Position numbers and translations under genes: made by a program. Below are positions 8,304 to 17,055 of a stretch of 64,000 nt of DNA, piece after piece (the stretch's first letter is position 1; each line of letters begins with the position of its first letter). This DNA comes from Streptomyces antioxidans (GTDB lineage Bacteria; Actinomycetota; Actinomycetes; Streptomycetales; Streptomycetaceae): contig NZ_LAKD02000121.1 of NCBI RefSeq assembly GCF_000968685.2, forward strand, positions 1 to 64,000. Reading direction: 5' to 3'. The notes below the pieces were generated by a model that worked only from the letters and a program-made list of their open reading frames with translations, had not been told where the DNA came from and made no database searches.

Positions 8304-9848
8304 ATGACCGATCACGCGGACGTCACCGACCACGCGCTGCGGCTGCTGCGGCAGGACCGCCGCCTGGCCGAACTGGCCGCCTTCCCCTTCGACTTCGACC
8401 TGGACCGCGCCGCCCACGGCCATGTCGAGGAGGTCCGCCTCGCCTCGGGCGGGCCGCTGGAGACGGTGGCCGGGGACGACACCGGCGGTAGCTACTTCGT
8501 GTGCGCGGACGGCTCGGTGCTCTACGCCGACTCGGAAGGCGCCGCGGGGATCATCGGCTCCAGCGTCGACGAGGCCCTGGAGCTCGTGATCGGCCTCCCC
8601 GGCTGGCGCGGGTACACGGGTCTGTCGCCGGACGACGGTGAGGAGAAGATCCTGGCCCGCGTCGCGGAGACCGAGGAGGAGATCCGTGAGTACTACGGAA
8701 TCGACGAGGAGCGGGCCGAGCTCCGCGCGGCGCTGGGCTTCCCGGAGCGTTCCCCGGTCGAGCTGGTGGGCAGGCTGCGTGCCGCGCTGCTGCGCACCGA
8801 GCCGCACTTCGTACTGCTCAACGCGGATGAGGGATGCGCGTACGACCGGCTGGGCCCGGCCGGTCCCCCGCTGTGGGAGCCGGTGCTCGCGGCGGGCCGC
8901 GCCGATCTCGCCCGGCTGCGGGAGGGCGACCGCACGGCGTGGTGTGACGTCGCCGAGGACCCGGTGCGGCGCCGGATCACCCTGCGGGCCGCGCAGTTCG
9001 ACCGCGCCGAGGGCGATCTGGAGCCGCTGCGGCATCTGCTGCGGCACGAGACGCGGTCCTCGATGACGGACGAACTGCGGCTCGCTGCCGTGCTGGTGGG
9101 GCTGTACGGGGACACCGGAGACCTGCCGCTGCTGCTCGAGGTCCGGGAGACGGACTTCGACACGATGTGCGGCCTGGGCGGCATGCCGGAACCGGGCGCG
9201 AGCGCGGACGAGTTGCGGCAGTGGGCGCGGGCGCTCGACGAGTCGATGTTCGGGACGGACCCGTCGGACGAGCCGGTCTCCACATGGACCGGCCTGGCGC
9301 GGGACCAGGGGATGACGGAGCTCGCGCGGGTGACCCTGATCCGCAAACTCGACACCATCTTCATGGACCAGGGCAGACTCCACCGCCCGGAGGCGCCCCG
9401 CGCCCTGGCCACAGCTCCGCTGAGCGGGCTCGCCCGGGACTTCGAGGAGCTCGGTGACCTCCCCCAGGCGCTGCGCGCCCAGCGCCTGTACGCCGCCCTT
9501 CAGCAGACGGCACGGGACCGGGCCTCGGCCCGGCACTCCCAGGCCCGCCTGGAGCGGGAGGCGGGCCGACTGCCGCAGGCCGCGGACAGCCTGGCCGCCG
9601 TGCGCGAGGCCCTGGCCGCCCCGGGCGATGACTCGGCGCGCCACTGGCGGCAGGTCAACCTCGGCCGCTTCATCGCCGAGGAGCACTACCGGCTCGCCCT
9701 CGCCCTGGCCGACGCGGGCCACCCCGAGGAGAGCCGCGCCCTCCTCACGGCAGCCGACGCCATACTCGGCGAGCTCTCGGAGAACGCCGCGAGAGGCGTC
9801 CGCGAGCTCGCCGAGCGGGCCGCCACGAGAGTGCGGGAGGTCAGCTGA
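8304..9848 (+). CDS. hypothetical protein, mixed N-domain with helical repeat C-half
   Basis: I do not recognise this 514-aa protein. Residues 1-90 contain a segment that reads YFVCADGSVLYADSEGAAGIIGSSVDEALEL, which resembles the knob found in SUKH/SMI1-like and related immunity-type folds. The second half is helical and includes paired-helix stretches (DLPQALRAQRLYAALQQ, EAGRLPQAADSLAAVREAL, ALADAGHPEESRALL) that look like TPRs. No signal peptide or membrane segment is seen. The ATG at 8304 has no clear ribosome-binding site; TACGTT 8 bases upstream could be a -10 box of a leaderless message. A TTG ten codons earlier is an alternative. Confidence 0.7.
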   Translation: MTDHADVTDHALRLLRQDRRLAELAAFPFDFDLDRAAHGHVEEVRLASGGPLETVAGDDTGGSYFVCADGSVLYADSEGAAGIIGSSVDEALELVIGLPGWRGYTGLSPDDGEEKILARVAETEEEIREYYGIDEERAELRAALGFPERSPVELVGRLRAALLRTEPHFVLLNADEGCAYDRLGPAGPPLWEPVLAAGRADLARLREGDRTAWCDVAEDPVRRRITLRAAQFDRAEGDLEPLRHLLRHETRSSMTDELRLAAVLVGLYGDTGDLPLLLEVRETDFDTMCGLGGMPEPGASADELRQWARALDESMFGTDPSDEPVSTWTGLARDQGMTELARVTLIRKLDTIFMDQGRLHRPEAPRALATAPLSGLARDFEELGDLPQALRAQRLYAALQQTARDRASARHSQARLEREAGRLPQAADSLAAVREALAAPGDDSARHWRQVNLGRFIAEEHYRLALALADAGHPEESRALLTAADAILGELSENAARGVRELAERAATRVREVS

Positions 9849-10004
9849 CGACAGCGGGGTGGGGGTGGTCGGCGGGGTGGGGGTAGTCCGAGCCGACAGG
9901 CATTCACGACCGACAGCGACGACCAGCCGCTGGGACCAGCCACGACGATCGGCCGCGACCACGGGCCGCGACGACCAGCCGCTGGGACGAACGCCCGCGC
10001 CCCA

Positions 10005-10706
10005 TCACGTACCGCCGAGTCCCACCGCGCACGCCTCGAGGAGGCCCGTCAGCCGCGGGGAGAAATCCAGCGCGACATGCCCCCACCGCGGCTCCTGCTC
10101 GTACAGCGCCGCAAGGGTGGGGGTCGGATGGGAGACCTGCCAGAGACCGGCCGCCAGCATGATCGCGGCTGCCAGCAGGCTGGTGATCTGCTCGACCGTC
10201 ATCGTGCTCGCGTGATCCAGCGTGGCGGCGATCTCATCGTGCGCGGCGAAGGAGTTGGTCTTGTAGCGGCGGGCCCGTTCGATGTCGACGTCGCCTTCGA
10301 GGTACAGCGTGGCGTGCGTCAGGAGATCGCAGAACACCGGTAGCGCGACCAGGGTCTGGCTGACCACCGCCGCCGTCTGCGCGGGCCCGAGCCGGGACCG
10401 GGAGGGCGCCGGACGGTGGGCAGGACCGGCCCGGTCCGCGGCCCCGCTCTTGATCGCGTCCTTGACCGCGTCCTTGATCGCGTCCCGCCACTGGCCCCAG
10501 CCCCGCTCGGCCAGCTCCAGCAGCAGCTCCTCCTTGCTGGCGTAGTACCGCCGTACGCCGGTGCGGTGCAGTCCGGCCCGCTCGGTGACGGCGGCGAGCG
10601 TGATGTACCGGACGCCGCCGAGTTCGCTCGCAAGCGCCTCCGCCGCCTTCAGCAGATCGTCCGCACGGCGTGCCTTGTCCTCGGCCGATCGGGCTCGTTG
10701 ATGCAC
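10005..10706 (-). CDS. TetR-family regulator, divergent from the MDR gene
   Basis: The 233-aa protein has a TetR helix-turn-helix at about residues 30-75 (ITLAAVTERAGLHRTGVRRYYASKEELLLEL). Its C-terminal half is clearly paralogous to the regulator at 13027-13710: both have VFCDLLT/A near 120, an M-T-V-E-Q-I or L-Q-T-V-D-L-I helix, then A-G-L/A-L-W-Q and a YEQEPRWGH / YETDPRLGH motif. Residues 77-90 contain a small tandem repeat (KDAIKDAVKDAIK) from a 12-bp unit. Two near-identical palindromes at 10716-10739 and 10765-10788 lie between it and the divergent oxidoreductase gene; they likely serve as its operators. Confidence 0.9.
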   Translation of the reverse strand: MHQRARSAEDKARRADDLLKAAEALASELGGVRYITLAAVTERAGLHRTGVRRYYASKEELLLELAERGWGQWRDAIKDAVKDAIKSGAADRAGPAHRPAPSRSRLGPAQTAAVVSQTLVALPVFCDLLTHATLYLEGDVDIERARRYKTNSFAAHDEIAATLDHASTMTVEQITSLLAAAIMLAAGLWQVSHPTPTLAALYEQEPRWGHVALDFSPRLTGLLEACAVGLGGT

Positions 10707-10715
10707 TCCAGCACC

Positions 10716-10739
10716 TTAACGCACACAGGGATGCGTTAT
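10716..10739. promoter_or_regulatory. candidate TetR operator 1
   Basis: TTAACGCA and TGCGTTAT flank an 8-bp spacer. It lies 10 bp in front of the tetR start codon. The same arms and spacer recur 49 bp away as operator 2. Confidence 0.75.
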
Positions 10740-10764
10740 CCCGGCCCGCCATGGTAGCGTCGAT

Positions 10765-10788
10765 TTAACGCATCATGGGGTGCGTTAA
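10765..10788. promoter_or_regulatory. candidate TetR operator 2
   Basis: TTAACGCA and TGCGTTAA form a perfect 8-bp inverted repeat around an 8-bp spacer, ending 17 bp before the ATG of the MDR gene. Placement over the core promoter suggests repression. Confidence 0.8.
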
Positions 10789-10805
10789 ATGTGGGAGGAA
10801 TCGCC

Positions 10806-11792
10806 ATGAAGGCCGTACAGGTCGCCCGGTTCGGCGAACCGGGCGTGCTCACCCTCACCGAGCTGCCCGATCCGGTCCCCGGCCCCGGCCAGGTCGCGAT
10901 CGACGTCACCCATGCCGCCGTCGGCCTGATCGACGTCTACCTCCGGCAGGGGCTGTACAAGGACCGCGAGGGGCTGCCGCAACCGCCGTACGTCCCCGGC
11001 CTGGAGGTTGCCGGGACGGTGCGCGCGCTGGGCGAGGGCGTGACCGGGTTCGCCCCCGGGGAGTCGGTGGTGGCGCTCTCCTCCGGCGACGGGAAGGGCG
11101 GGTACGCGTCGGTGTTCCTCGCCGACCAAGCCCATGTCGTCTCGACGGAGGGCCATGCCATCGACCCCGCCCTCGCCGTCGCGGTGATCCCCAACGCGCT
11201 CATGGCCCATGTCGCGCTCACCGGCGCCATCCGGGTATCCGCGGGTGAGAGCGTCCTCGTCCACGGGGCACTGGGCGCGCTGGCGGCCACCTTCCCCGGC
11301 ATCGCGCGGCAGCTCGGCGCCTCACGGGCGGTCGGCACGGTCCGCACCGAGCGGCTGGGCGCGGCGGCGGCCACCAAGCTGCCGTACGACACCATCGTCG
11401 ACTCGGCGCGGCTGCCGGAGGTTCTCGGCGGCGAGACGTTCGACGTCATCGTCGACCCCGTCGGCGGGCCCGTCCGCGCCCAGAGCCTGGACCTGCTCGC
11501 GCCCTCGGGCCGCCTGCTGCTGGTCGGCAACGCCAGCGGCGACTGGAACCACGGCGGCATCGACGGCAACCGCGTCTGGTACGGCAACTTCACCGTCACC
11601 GGCTTCAACGCCGGTGGCTACCTCCCGGCCCACCCCGAGGCCTTCGCCCCGGCCGCGCGGGCGGCACTCCAAGCGGCCACGGACGGCCTCGTCGACGTGG
11701 AACTCGAAACACTCCCCCTGGCGGAGGCCGCCACCGCCCACCAGCGCCTGGAGAACCACACGGCAGGCGGCCGCACAGTCCTCACGATGTGA
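10806..11792 (+). CDS. zinc-less MDR oxidoreductase, NADPH:quinone reductase type
   Basis: This 328-aa medium-chain reductase has the GroES-like N-domain (MKAVQVARFGEPGVLTLTELPDPVPGPGQV), PPYVPGLEVAGTV near 60, and a nucleotide-binding half with V-H-G-A-L-G-A-L-A near 155, a slight variant of the usual G-A-A-G-G-V-G. The zinc-binding cysteines of alcohol dehydrogenases are missing, which fits quinone or enone reductases. GGGAGGA at 10792-10798 supports ATG 10806. The divergent TetR and twin operators indicate induction by the substrate or a related electrophile. The substrate is unknown. Confidence 0.88.
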   Translation: MKAVQVARFGEPGVLTLTELPDPVPGPGQVAIDVTHAAVGLIDVYLRQGLYKDREGLPQPPYVPGLEVAGTVRALGEGVTGFAPGESVVALSSGDGKGGYASVFLADQAHVVSTEGHAIDPALAVAVIPNALMAHVALTGAIRVSAGESVLVHGALGALAATFPGIARQLGASRAVGTVRTERLGAAAATKLPYDTIVDSARLPEVLGGETFDVIVDPVGGPVRAQSLDLLAPSGRLLLVGNASGDWNHGGIDGNRVWYGNFTVTGFNAGGYLPAHPEAFAPAARAALQAATDGLVDVELETLPLAEAATAHQRLENHTAGGRTVLTM

Positions 11793-12090
11793 CAGCCCCG
11801 GCCCCTATGGCTGCCCGGCGGATCTGCCCCACCCCGCCCCTTCCCGATACCAGGGGCTCCGCCCCTGGACCCCGGGGGTCTGGGGCGGGCCCCCACCACA
11901 CGGCAGAACCGCACATCGACGCCGCGGGGAAGCGGGGAGCAGCAGGCTTCGCTACCGGACCCCGGGGGCTGGGGCAGGGACCCAGTTCCGGGGAGGGGCG
12001 GGGTGGGGGACGGCACGCCGGGGGCGCCACGACGGCCGGGGCCGAGCCCCCCACCACCCCGCGGAGCCGCACAGCCCACCGTGGGCGGCC
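11793..12090. other. intergenic region with Streptomyces-type hairpins
   Basis: This stretch between two convergent genes holds no gene. CCAGGGGC-TCC-GCCCCTGG at 11850-11868 is a perfect hairpin, preceded by CCCGCCCCTTCCCGA, a combination that recurs near 6.1, 16.5, 16.7, 16.85 and 28.7 kb. It probably terminates transcription from both sides. Confidence 0.6.
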
Positions 12091-12969
12091 CTAGGCCGCC
12101 GGAAGCTCTGCCGGGTACGGCTCACCGAAGTCCGCCGAGCGGCTGACCTCCTCCCAGGCAGCCGCCTCGGCGAGCTGATCCCTGGAGTAGTCCCGCGCCA
12201 TGCTCGCCGCGTTCACGCCCAGCGGAAGGTGGCCAGGCACCTCACCACGGCGCACGGTCCGCACGATGATCTCCGCGGCCCGCCGAGGATCCCCGGCCGC
12301 CCCGTCCGCGCTCTGCCGCACCCGCCGGTTCATCTCCCCGACCGTCGCGTCGTAGGCGTCCGGAATCGGGTGGACCGTCATCGAGGAACCGGCCCAGTCG
12401 GTGGCGAAGCCGCTCGGCTCGACGACCATGACCCGCACGCCCAGCGGCGCGGTCTCCGCGGCGAGGACGCGGCTGAAGCCGTCCACGGCGAACTTGGCGG
12501 CCTGGTAGGAGGCGATGCCCGGCGATCCGCCGACCCGCCCGCCGATCGAGGAGATCTGCACGACGGTGCCCGCCCCCTGCTTCCGCAGGACGGGCAGGGC
12601 AGCCTTCGTGACGTGGTAGACGCCCCAGAAGTTCGTCTCGAACTGGGCGCGGAAGTCCTCGTCGTCCGAGGTCTCGATGGGCGACACATTCGCGTATCCC
12701 GCGTTGTTCACGAGCACGTCGATGCGCCCGAAGCGGGCGAGCGCCGCGTCGACGGCCTCGCGCGCCGCCCCGGGGCGGGTGACGTCCAGCGCGAGGGGGT
12801 GGACGCGGTCGCCGTACTCCTCGAACGCCTCCGCGACCGCCTCGAGGCGGCGGGCGGTGGCGACGACGCGGTCACCGGCCTCGAGGGCGGCGGTGACCAG
12901 GGCGCGGCCGAGACCGCGCGACGAACCGGTGATGAACCAGACCTGTGAATCCATGACCTGTGCACTCAT
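12091..12969 (-). CDS. short-chain dehydrogenase/reductase
   Basis: The 292-aa product is a classical SDR: T-G-S-S-R-G-L-G cofactor motif at about 15-22, D-V-T, N-N-A-G near 88-91, the catalytic Ser in Q-I-S-S-I-G and the Y-Q-A-A-K catalytic pair near 155. The basic residue after the glycine motif (A-T-A-R-R) suggests NADP(H). It ends with a C-terminal helix typical of the group that includes retinol or 3-ketoacyl reductases. A second ATG five codons in (MDSQV) is a possible start. It is divergent from a TetR gene (13027-13710) with half-site repeats between them, so that regulator probably controls it. Confidence 0.9.
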   Translation of the reverse strand: MSAQVMDSQVWFITGSSRGLGRALVTAALEAGDRVVATARRLEAVAEAFEEYGDRVHPLALDVTRPGAAREAVDAALARFGRIDVLVNNAGYANVSPIETSDDEDFRAQFETNFWGVYHVTKAALPVLRKQGAGTVVQISSIGGRVGGSPGIASYQAAKFAVDGFSRVLAAETAPLGVRVMVVEPSGFATDWAGSSMTVHPIPDAYDATVGEMNRRVRQSADGAAGDPRRAAEIIVRTVRRGEVPGHLPLGVNAASMARDYSRDQLAEAAAWEEVSRSADFGEPYPAELPAA

Positions 12970-12980
12970 ACTGTTAGTAC

Positions 12981-13011
12981 AACACCGTTCTCTTATTTAC
13001 GCAACGCCGTT
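12981..13011. promoter_or_regulatory. candidate operator for the SDR/TetR pair
   Basis: Two near-palindromic 9-mers, AACACCGTT (12981-12989) and AACGCCGTT (13003-13011), are spaced 22 bp apart centre to centre, about two helical turns. They lie in the 57-bp gap between the divergent start codons. Confidence 0.5.
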
Positions 13012-13026
13012 CCGTTAAGGGTTCCT

Positions 13027-13710
13027 ATGATGTCCGGCATGACAACGCCTGCCTTCCAGCGTGCGCGCAGTGCCCAGGCCAAGCAGGCGCGGGAAGCGGC
13101 GATCCTGGACGCGGCCCGCGCCCTCGCCCGCGAGCGCGGGGTCAGGGACATCACCCTCACCGACATCGCCGGGGCCGTGGGCATGCACAAGTCCGCCCTG
13201 CTGCGCTACTTCGAGACGCGGGAGCAGATCTTCCTCAGGCTCACCGCGGAGGGCTGGCGGCAGTGGTCCGCCGAACTGCGCGGCGAGCTGGCACGCCGGA
13301 CCCGCGCCACGGCCCCGGAGGCCGCCGAGGTCGTCGCCGCGACGCTGGCCGCCCGGCCGGTCTTCTGCGACCTGCTGGCCCAGGCGCCCATGAACCTCGA
13401 ACGCAATGTGTCGATCGGCGCGGTGCGCGACTTCAAACTGGTGACGCTCGAGGAGATCGAGCTGATCGGCGACGAGCTGCGACGGCTGCTCGGCCTGACC
13501 GAGCTCCAGACCGTCGACCTCATCGCCACGGCGACCAGCCTGGCCGGGGCGCTCTGGCAGATGGCCACCCCCGGCCCGCGCCTGCGCGAGCTCTACGAGA
13601 CCGACCCCCGCCTCGGCCACGCGATCGTCGAGGTGGAACCCCGGCTGTGCCGCGTCCTCAGCGCCTTCCTCAGCGGCCTCGACGCGACCCGCTCGACGAC
13701 GGAGGGCTGA
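13027..13710 (+). CDS. TetR-family regulator, divergent from the SDR gene
   Basis: The 227-aa protein has the TetR DNA-binding segment ITLTDIAGAVGMHKSALLRYFETREQIFLRL at about 45-75 and a C-terminal domain that parallels the regulator at 10005-10706 (see there). The two arose by duplication and each guards one divergent redox gene, which points to parallel sensing of related small molecules. The first codons are MMSG; either ATG, or the MTTPAFQ five codons in, could be used. It runs convergent with a third, more distant TetR gene. Confidence 0.88.
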   Translation: MMSGMTTPAFQRARSAQAKQAREAAILDAARALARERGVRDITLTDIAGAVGMHKSALLRYFETREQIFLRLTAEGWRQWSAELRGELARRTRATAPEAAEVVAATLAARPVFCDLLAQAPMNLERNVSIGAVRDFKLVTLEEIELIGDELRRLLGLTELQTVDLIATATSLAGALWQMATPGPRLRELYETDPRLGHAIVEVEPRLCRVLSAFLSGLDATRSTTEG

Positions 13711-13755
13711 GGCGGCCGTCGCGCGGGCACCACGCTGCCCCCGGGAACCCGAGCC

Positions 13756-14394
13756 TCAGCCCCGCAGCTCCGCGTCCACGAAGCGCCGCAGATGGCGCCG
13801 GGCGGCGGGCACGCTCAGGGCCGGGACCTGGCGGAGGCGGCGCAGGGCGAGGCCGTCGGCCAGGGCGGAGAAGCGGAGGGCGAAGTCGGCCGGGTCGTCG
13901 CAGCGGAAGTCGCCCTCGGCGCGGCCCCGTTCCACCAGGGCCCGGATCTCGCCGTGCCAGCTCTCGTACCGCTCGGCCTGGCCACGGGCGAAGGCCTCGT
14001 CCCGTTCGCCCGCGTTCCAGTAGTCGAACCACATCCGCCAGTGCCGGTCCGTGTCCTCCGTGAAGAGCGCGTCGACGAGCAGTCGCAGCCCCTCCGCGCC
14101 GCTGGTGGCCTGCCCCGCGGCGTCGCTCAGCGCGGCGTAGTAGCGCTCGATGTGCAGCACCATCGCCTCGGAGAGCACTTCCTGCACGCTCTCGAAGTGG
14201 TACGTGACCGTGCCGACCGACACCCCGGCCGCGGCCGCCACCTCGCGCACCCCCACCGCCTTGGTGCCGCGCTCCGCGATGAGCGGCACCGCGGCCTCCA
14301 CGATCAGCCGGCGGCGCACCTCGGTGGGCTGCCGGGTGCGGGCGGAGGCGGCGACGGCGCGGCGCGGTGGGCGGCGCTCGGACCGGGACGTCAC
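13756..14394 (-). CDS. TetR/AcrR-family regulator
   Basis: The 212-aa protein reads VTSRSERRPPRRAVAAS and then the helix-turn-helix RLIVEAAVPLIAERGTKAVGVREVAAAAGVSVGTVTYHFES. The C-terminal domain contains RHWRMWFDYWNAGERDEAFA, a sequence seen in TetR_C-type regulators of the BetI-like group. The GTG at 14394 overlaps the hydrolase stop by 4 bp and suggests coupling; an ATG ten codons further upstream (14424) is also possible. It closes the leftward peptide transport and hydrolase unit and may control it. Confidence 0.85.
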   Translation of the reverse strand: MTSRSERRPPRRAVAASARTRQPTEVRRRLIVEAAVPLIAERGTKAVGVREVAAAAGVSVGTVTYHFESVQEVLSEAMVLHIERYYAALSDAAGQATSGAEGLRLLVDALFTEDTDRHWRMWFDYWNAGERDEAFARGQAERYESWHGEIRALVERGRAEGDFRCDDPADFALRFSALADGLALRRLRQVPALSVPAARRHLRRFVDAELRG

Positions 14395-16406
14395 GCGGAC
14401 GTCCTCGGTGTGGTGCGGTGCCATGCGCGCGTGGCCACTGTCTCTCCGTTCGCCCGTGCCTCGATGCTGCTGTCCATGATGAATTCCTCCGCCGTGGCCC
14501 GCAGTTCCATGGCGGTGACGACCTCCGCCTCCCAGTCCCCGCGCCGCAGCCGGATGGTCCACCGAGAGCTTGCCACGGCCGACAGCGGATCGTCGGAGCG
14601 GATGCGGTAGGTCTCGCGGGCGCTCTCCTCGTAGCGCAGCCCGTCCGGATAGGTGCGGGAGCCGCCGTAGTTGGGGTCCACCTCCAGCGTCCACTCCCCC
14701 GTGGCGACGTCATGGGTGACGGTGCGTTCGGGGCGGGGTTCGGCGGACGGGGCGGTGGTCACGGGGAGCGGCGGGGCCTGCTCGGGCTCCTCGAAGGTGA
14801 TCGGCTGCTCGCGTGCGGCGTCCGCGCCCGGGTCGCGTACGGGCAGCAGCAGCGCGCTCCCACCCGGCCATACGGTCAGCTGGCCGCGCTCGCCGTGCGG
14901 CCAGACCCACGGCCAGTACGCGTCCGAGACCGCGACCCTGACCCGGTGGCCGGGCGGGAAGGCGTACCCCGTCGCGTTCAGCTCGAACTCCACGTCCTCG
15001 TACGTCCCCGGCCGCCACTCCACCGCCCGCTCCCGCCCCTTCCGGGACATCAGGTTGAGCACGCCCCGGGTGACCAGGGTGGAGGAGCCGTCGGGTGCCA
15101 CATCGCAGACCCGGACGATGACATGGGCGCGCGGGGTGGCGCTGTCCAGCCGCAGCCGTATCCGGGGGCGGCCCAGGATCTCGACCCGCTCGCGCAGTGC
15201 CGCCGAGTCGAAACAGACCGAACGGCCGTCCTCCGCGCGCTGGTCGGGCGGCAGATCGGTGGCGTTGCCGAAGGGGAAGAAACGGCCCGCGTCAAGGCCG
15301 GTGTGGAGCGGGGAGCGTACGATCACCGGCTCGTCGGCCGGGCCGCCGAGCGGGCGTTCGTCCCAGCGGACGGACGGCGACGGCCAGGCGTCCTCGCCGA
15401 CCCAGCGGCCGGGCATCGTCGCGTATGAGGTGGCGGGCGGTACGGGGTCGTTGATCCAGGCACGGAGGATCGGCTCGTCCAGCACGCCGGTCGGCTCGTC
15501 CTTGAGCCAGTGGTCCCACCAGCGCAGGGTCTCCTGGAGGAAGCCGATCGCCGGGCCCGGGGGCAGCCCACGGTCCGGGTACTGGTGCGACCAGGGGCCG
15601 ATGAGCCCCCGTACGGGCGCGTCGAGGTGTTCCAGCAGGCGCAGCACGGTGTCCCGGTACGGATCGGCCCAGCCGCCGACCGCGAGCACGGCGGCCCCGA
15701 TCGCGCCGTAGTCCTCGCAGACGCTGCCGTGCCGCCAGTAGGCGTCCCGCTCCTGATGGGCGAGCCAGGTGTGGAGATACGGCTCCAGCGCGTCAAGCCG
15801 CTCCCGCCACATCGGCAGCCAGCGGTCCTCGCCGACAGAGGCGGGGTGCGGGGGGCGGGCGGTGAACGCGAGCATGGTCCCGGCCCACGCGAGCATGTCG
15901 ATGCCGAGGACGGCGCCGCCGGTGTAGTGGACGTCGTTGTCGTAACGGTCGTCGGTGGAGCAGACGGTGACGACCGCCTTCAGCGGGGCGGGGCGGAAGG
16001 CGGCGATCTGGAGGGAGTTGAAGCCGCCCCAGGAGATGCCGAACATGCCCACCTTGCCGGTGCACCAGGGCTGTGCGGCCAGCCAGTTGACGACATCGAC
16101 GCCGTCGGCGAGCTCGGTCGCCGTGTACTCGTCGAGCATCACGCCCTCCGAATCCCCGCTGCCGCGCAGATCGACCCGTACGGAGGCGTAGCCGTGCCCG
16201 GCGTACCAGGGGTGACGCTGCGCGTCGCGCGGGGCGGTCCAGTCACTCTTGCGGTACGGGAGGTATTCGAGCAGGGCGGGGACGGGGGCGGTACCCGCGT
16301 CCACCGGCCGCCAGATCCGTGCGTGCAGCCGCGTCTTCCCGTCCCGGGTGGGGATCCACACGTCCTCGACCAGCACCTCGCGGTCGAACGTCTCGCGGTA
16401 CTTCAC
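14391..16406 (-). CDS. CocE/NonD-family alpha/beta hydrolase (X-Pro dipeptidyl-peptidase-like)
   Basis: The 671-aa protein has the S15-type hydrolase layout: an N-terminal alpha/beta domain with G-I-S-W-G-G (nucleophile Ser125), Y-A-S-V-R-V-D-L-R-G-S-G-D-S-E-G near 74-88, a VGGWADPYRD segment that holds the catalytic Asp, G-P-W-S-H with the catalytic His, and a C-terminal jelly-roll (VEWRPGTYEDVEFELNATGY). Relatives cut X-proline dipeptides or ester/amide compounds such as cocaine and glutaryl-cephalosporin. The GTG start at 16406 is set by a GAGGAG site 5 bases upstream; it begins VKYRETFDREVLVEDV. No signal peptide is seen, so it is cytoplasmic. Next to a peptide importer, a role in using imported peptides is likely. 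Confidence 0.88.
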   Translation of the reverse strand: MKYRETFDREVLVEDVWIPTRDGKTRLHARIWRPVDAGTAPVPALLEYLPYRKSDWTAPRDAQRHPWYAGHGYASVRVDLRGSGDSEGVMLDEYTATELADGVDVVNWLAAQPWCTGKVGMFGISWGGFNSLQIAAFRPAPLKAVVTVCSTDDRYDNDVHYTGGAVLGIDMLAWAGTMLAFTARPPHPASVGEDRWLPMWRERLDALEPYLHTWLAHQERDAYWRHGSVCEDYGAIGAAVLAVGGWADPYRDTVLRLLEHLDAPVRGLIGPWSHQYPDRGLPPGPAIGFLQETLRWWDHWLKDEPTGVLDEPILRAWINDPVPPATSYATMPGRWVGEDAWPSPSVRWDERPLGGPADEPVIVRSPLHTGLDAGRFFPFGNATDLPPDQRAEDGRSVCFDSAALRERVEILGRPRIRLRLDSATPRAHVIVRVCDVAPDGSSTLVTRGVLNLMSRKGRERAVEWRPGTYEDVEFELNATGYAFPPGHRVRVAVSDAYWPWVWPHGERGQLTVWPGGSALLLPVRDPGADAAREQPITFEEPEQAPPLPVTTAPSAEPRPERTVTHDVATGEWTLEVDPNYGGSRTYPDGLRYEESARETYRIRSDDPLSAVASSRWTIRLRRGDWEAEVVTAMELRATAEEFIMDSSIEARANGETVATRAWHRTTPRTSA

Positions 16407-16713
16407 GAATCTCCTCTGGCGGGGGTTGGGGGTGCGGTGTGGGTACGCGTGCGGGTGCGGGTGCGGGTGCGCCTGCGGCGGGCAACTCCCCCACCCCGCC
16501 CCTTCCCGAACCATGGGCTCCACCCCCGGCCCCCGCTCCTCAAACGCCGGAGGGGCTTGAGTTGCGCGGCCTGGTGGGCACAGGGCCAGTCGCCTGGTTG
16601 TGGGCAATCGTTCCGCGGGGCGGAACGGGTGGGCACAACCCGGCCACCAGGCCGCGCGTGGCGACGAAAGCTCAAGGGACGCAGACCGGGTTCGGGAAGG
16701 GGCGGGCTGGGGG

Positions 16714-16745
16714 CTAGCCATCCGCTGACCGCCAGCGCCGCACTC
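16714..16745 (-). repeat. duplicate of the ABC ATPase gene 3' end
   Basis: These 32 bases match 17056-17087, the last codons and stop of the ATPase gene, with one mismatch. Beyond the stop codon the flank here runs directly into C-rich sequence and CCCGCCCCTTCCCGAA, as does the distal flank of the MITE, so this copy preserves the state before the MITE inserted. Confidence 0.8.
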
Positions 16746-16894
16746 CCAGCGGTAGCTGGCGGCGGAACGGACGGGCACAGCCCGGCCACCGGGGTACGGG
16801 CGGCGGCGATACCTCGGGGGGCGGCTCCTGGGGCGGAGCCCCAGCGGGGACCGGGGCCGAGCCCCGGTTCGGGAAGGGGCGGGGTGGGGGCTAG

Positions 16895-17055
16895 GGTCTG
16901 TCGTCAGAGGGGGCACCCTGCTCCCGGCGCCTGGCACGGCACCTCGCTGCGTTGTCGCGTCGCCCAAGTACGCCCAGTACGAGGGCGACGCTCCGCCTTG
17001 CGAGGCACCGCACCAGACGCCGCTCGCGGCCGGACGCCCCCTTTGCCGACAGACC
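16895..17055. mobile_element. 161-bp MITE with CTAG target duplication
   Basis: The element has matching ends, GGTCTGTCG at 16895 and CGACAGACC ending at 17055, that extend imperfectly to about 20 bp with G-runs inside, and is bounded by CTAG on both sides (16891-16894 and 17056-17059). A 4-bp CTAG target duplication is typical of the IS5 subgroup, and the lack of any coding capacity makes it a non-autonomous derivative. The interior holds a further near-palindrome around GCCCAAGTACGCCCAGTAC. The right-hand CTAG supplies the TAG stop of the ATPase gene. Confidence 0.75.

Larger units (their letters stand above)
16407..17055. other. 649-bp repeat-rich intergenic region
   Basis: No gene is found. 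It contains several copies of the hairpin/CCCGCCCCTTCCCGAA family (near 16490-16560, 16680-16710 and 16828-16890, with the perfect hairpin CTGGGGC-GGA-GCCCCAG at 16828-16844), two copies of a GCGGAACGG..GGGCACA..CCCGGCCACC segment (about 16617-16660 and 16762-16797), a 32-bp duplicate of the neighbouring gene end, and a 161-bp MITE. Confidence 0.75.
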
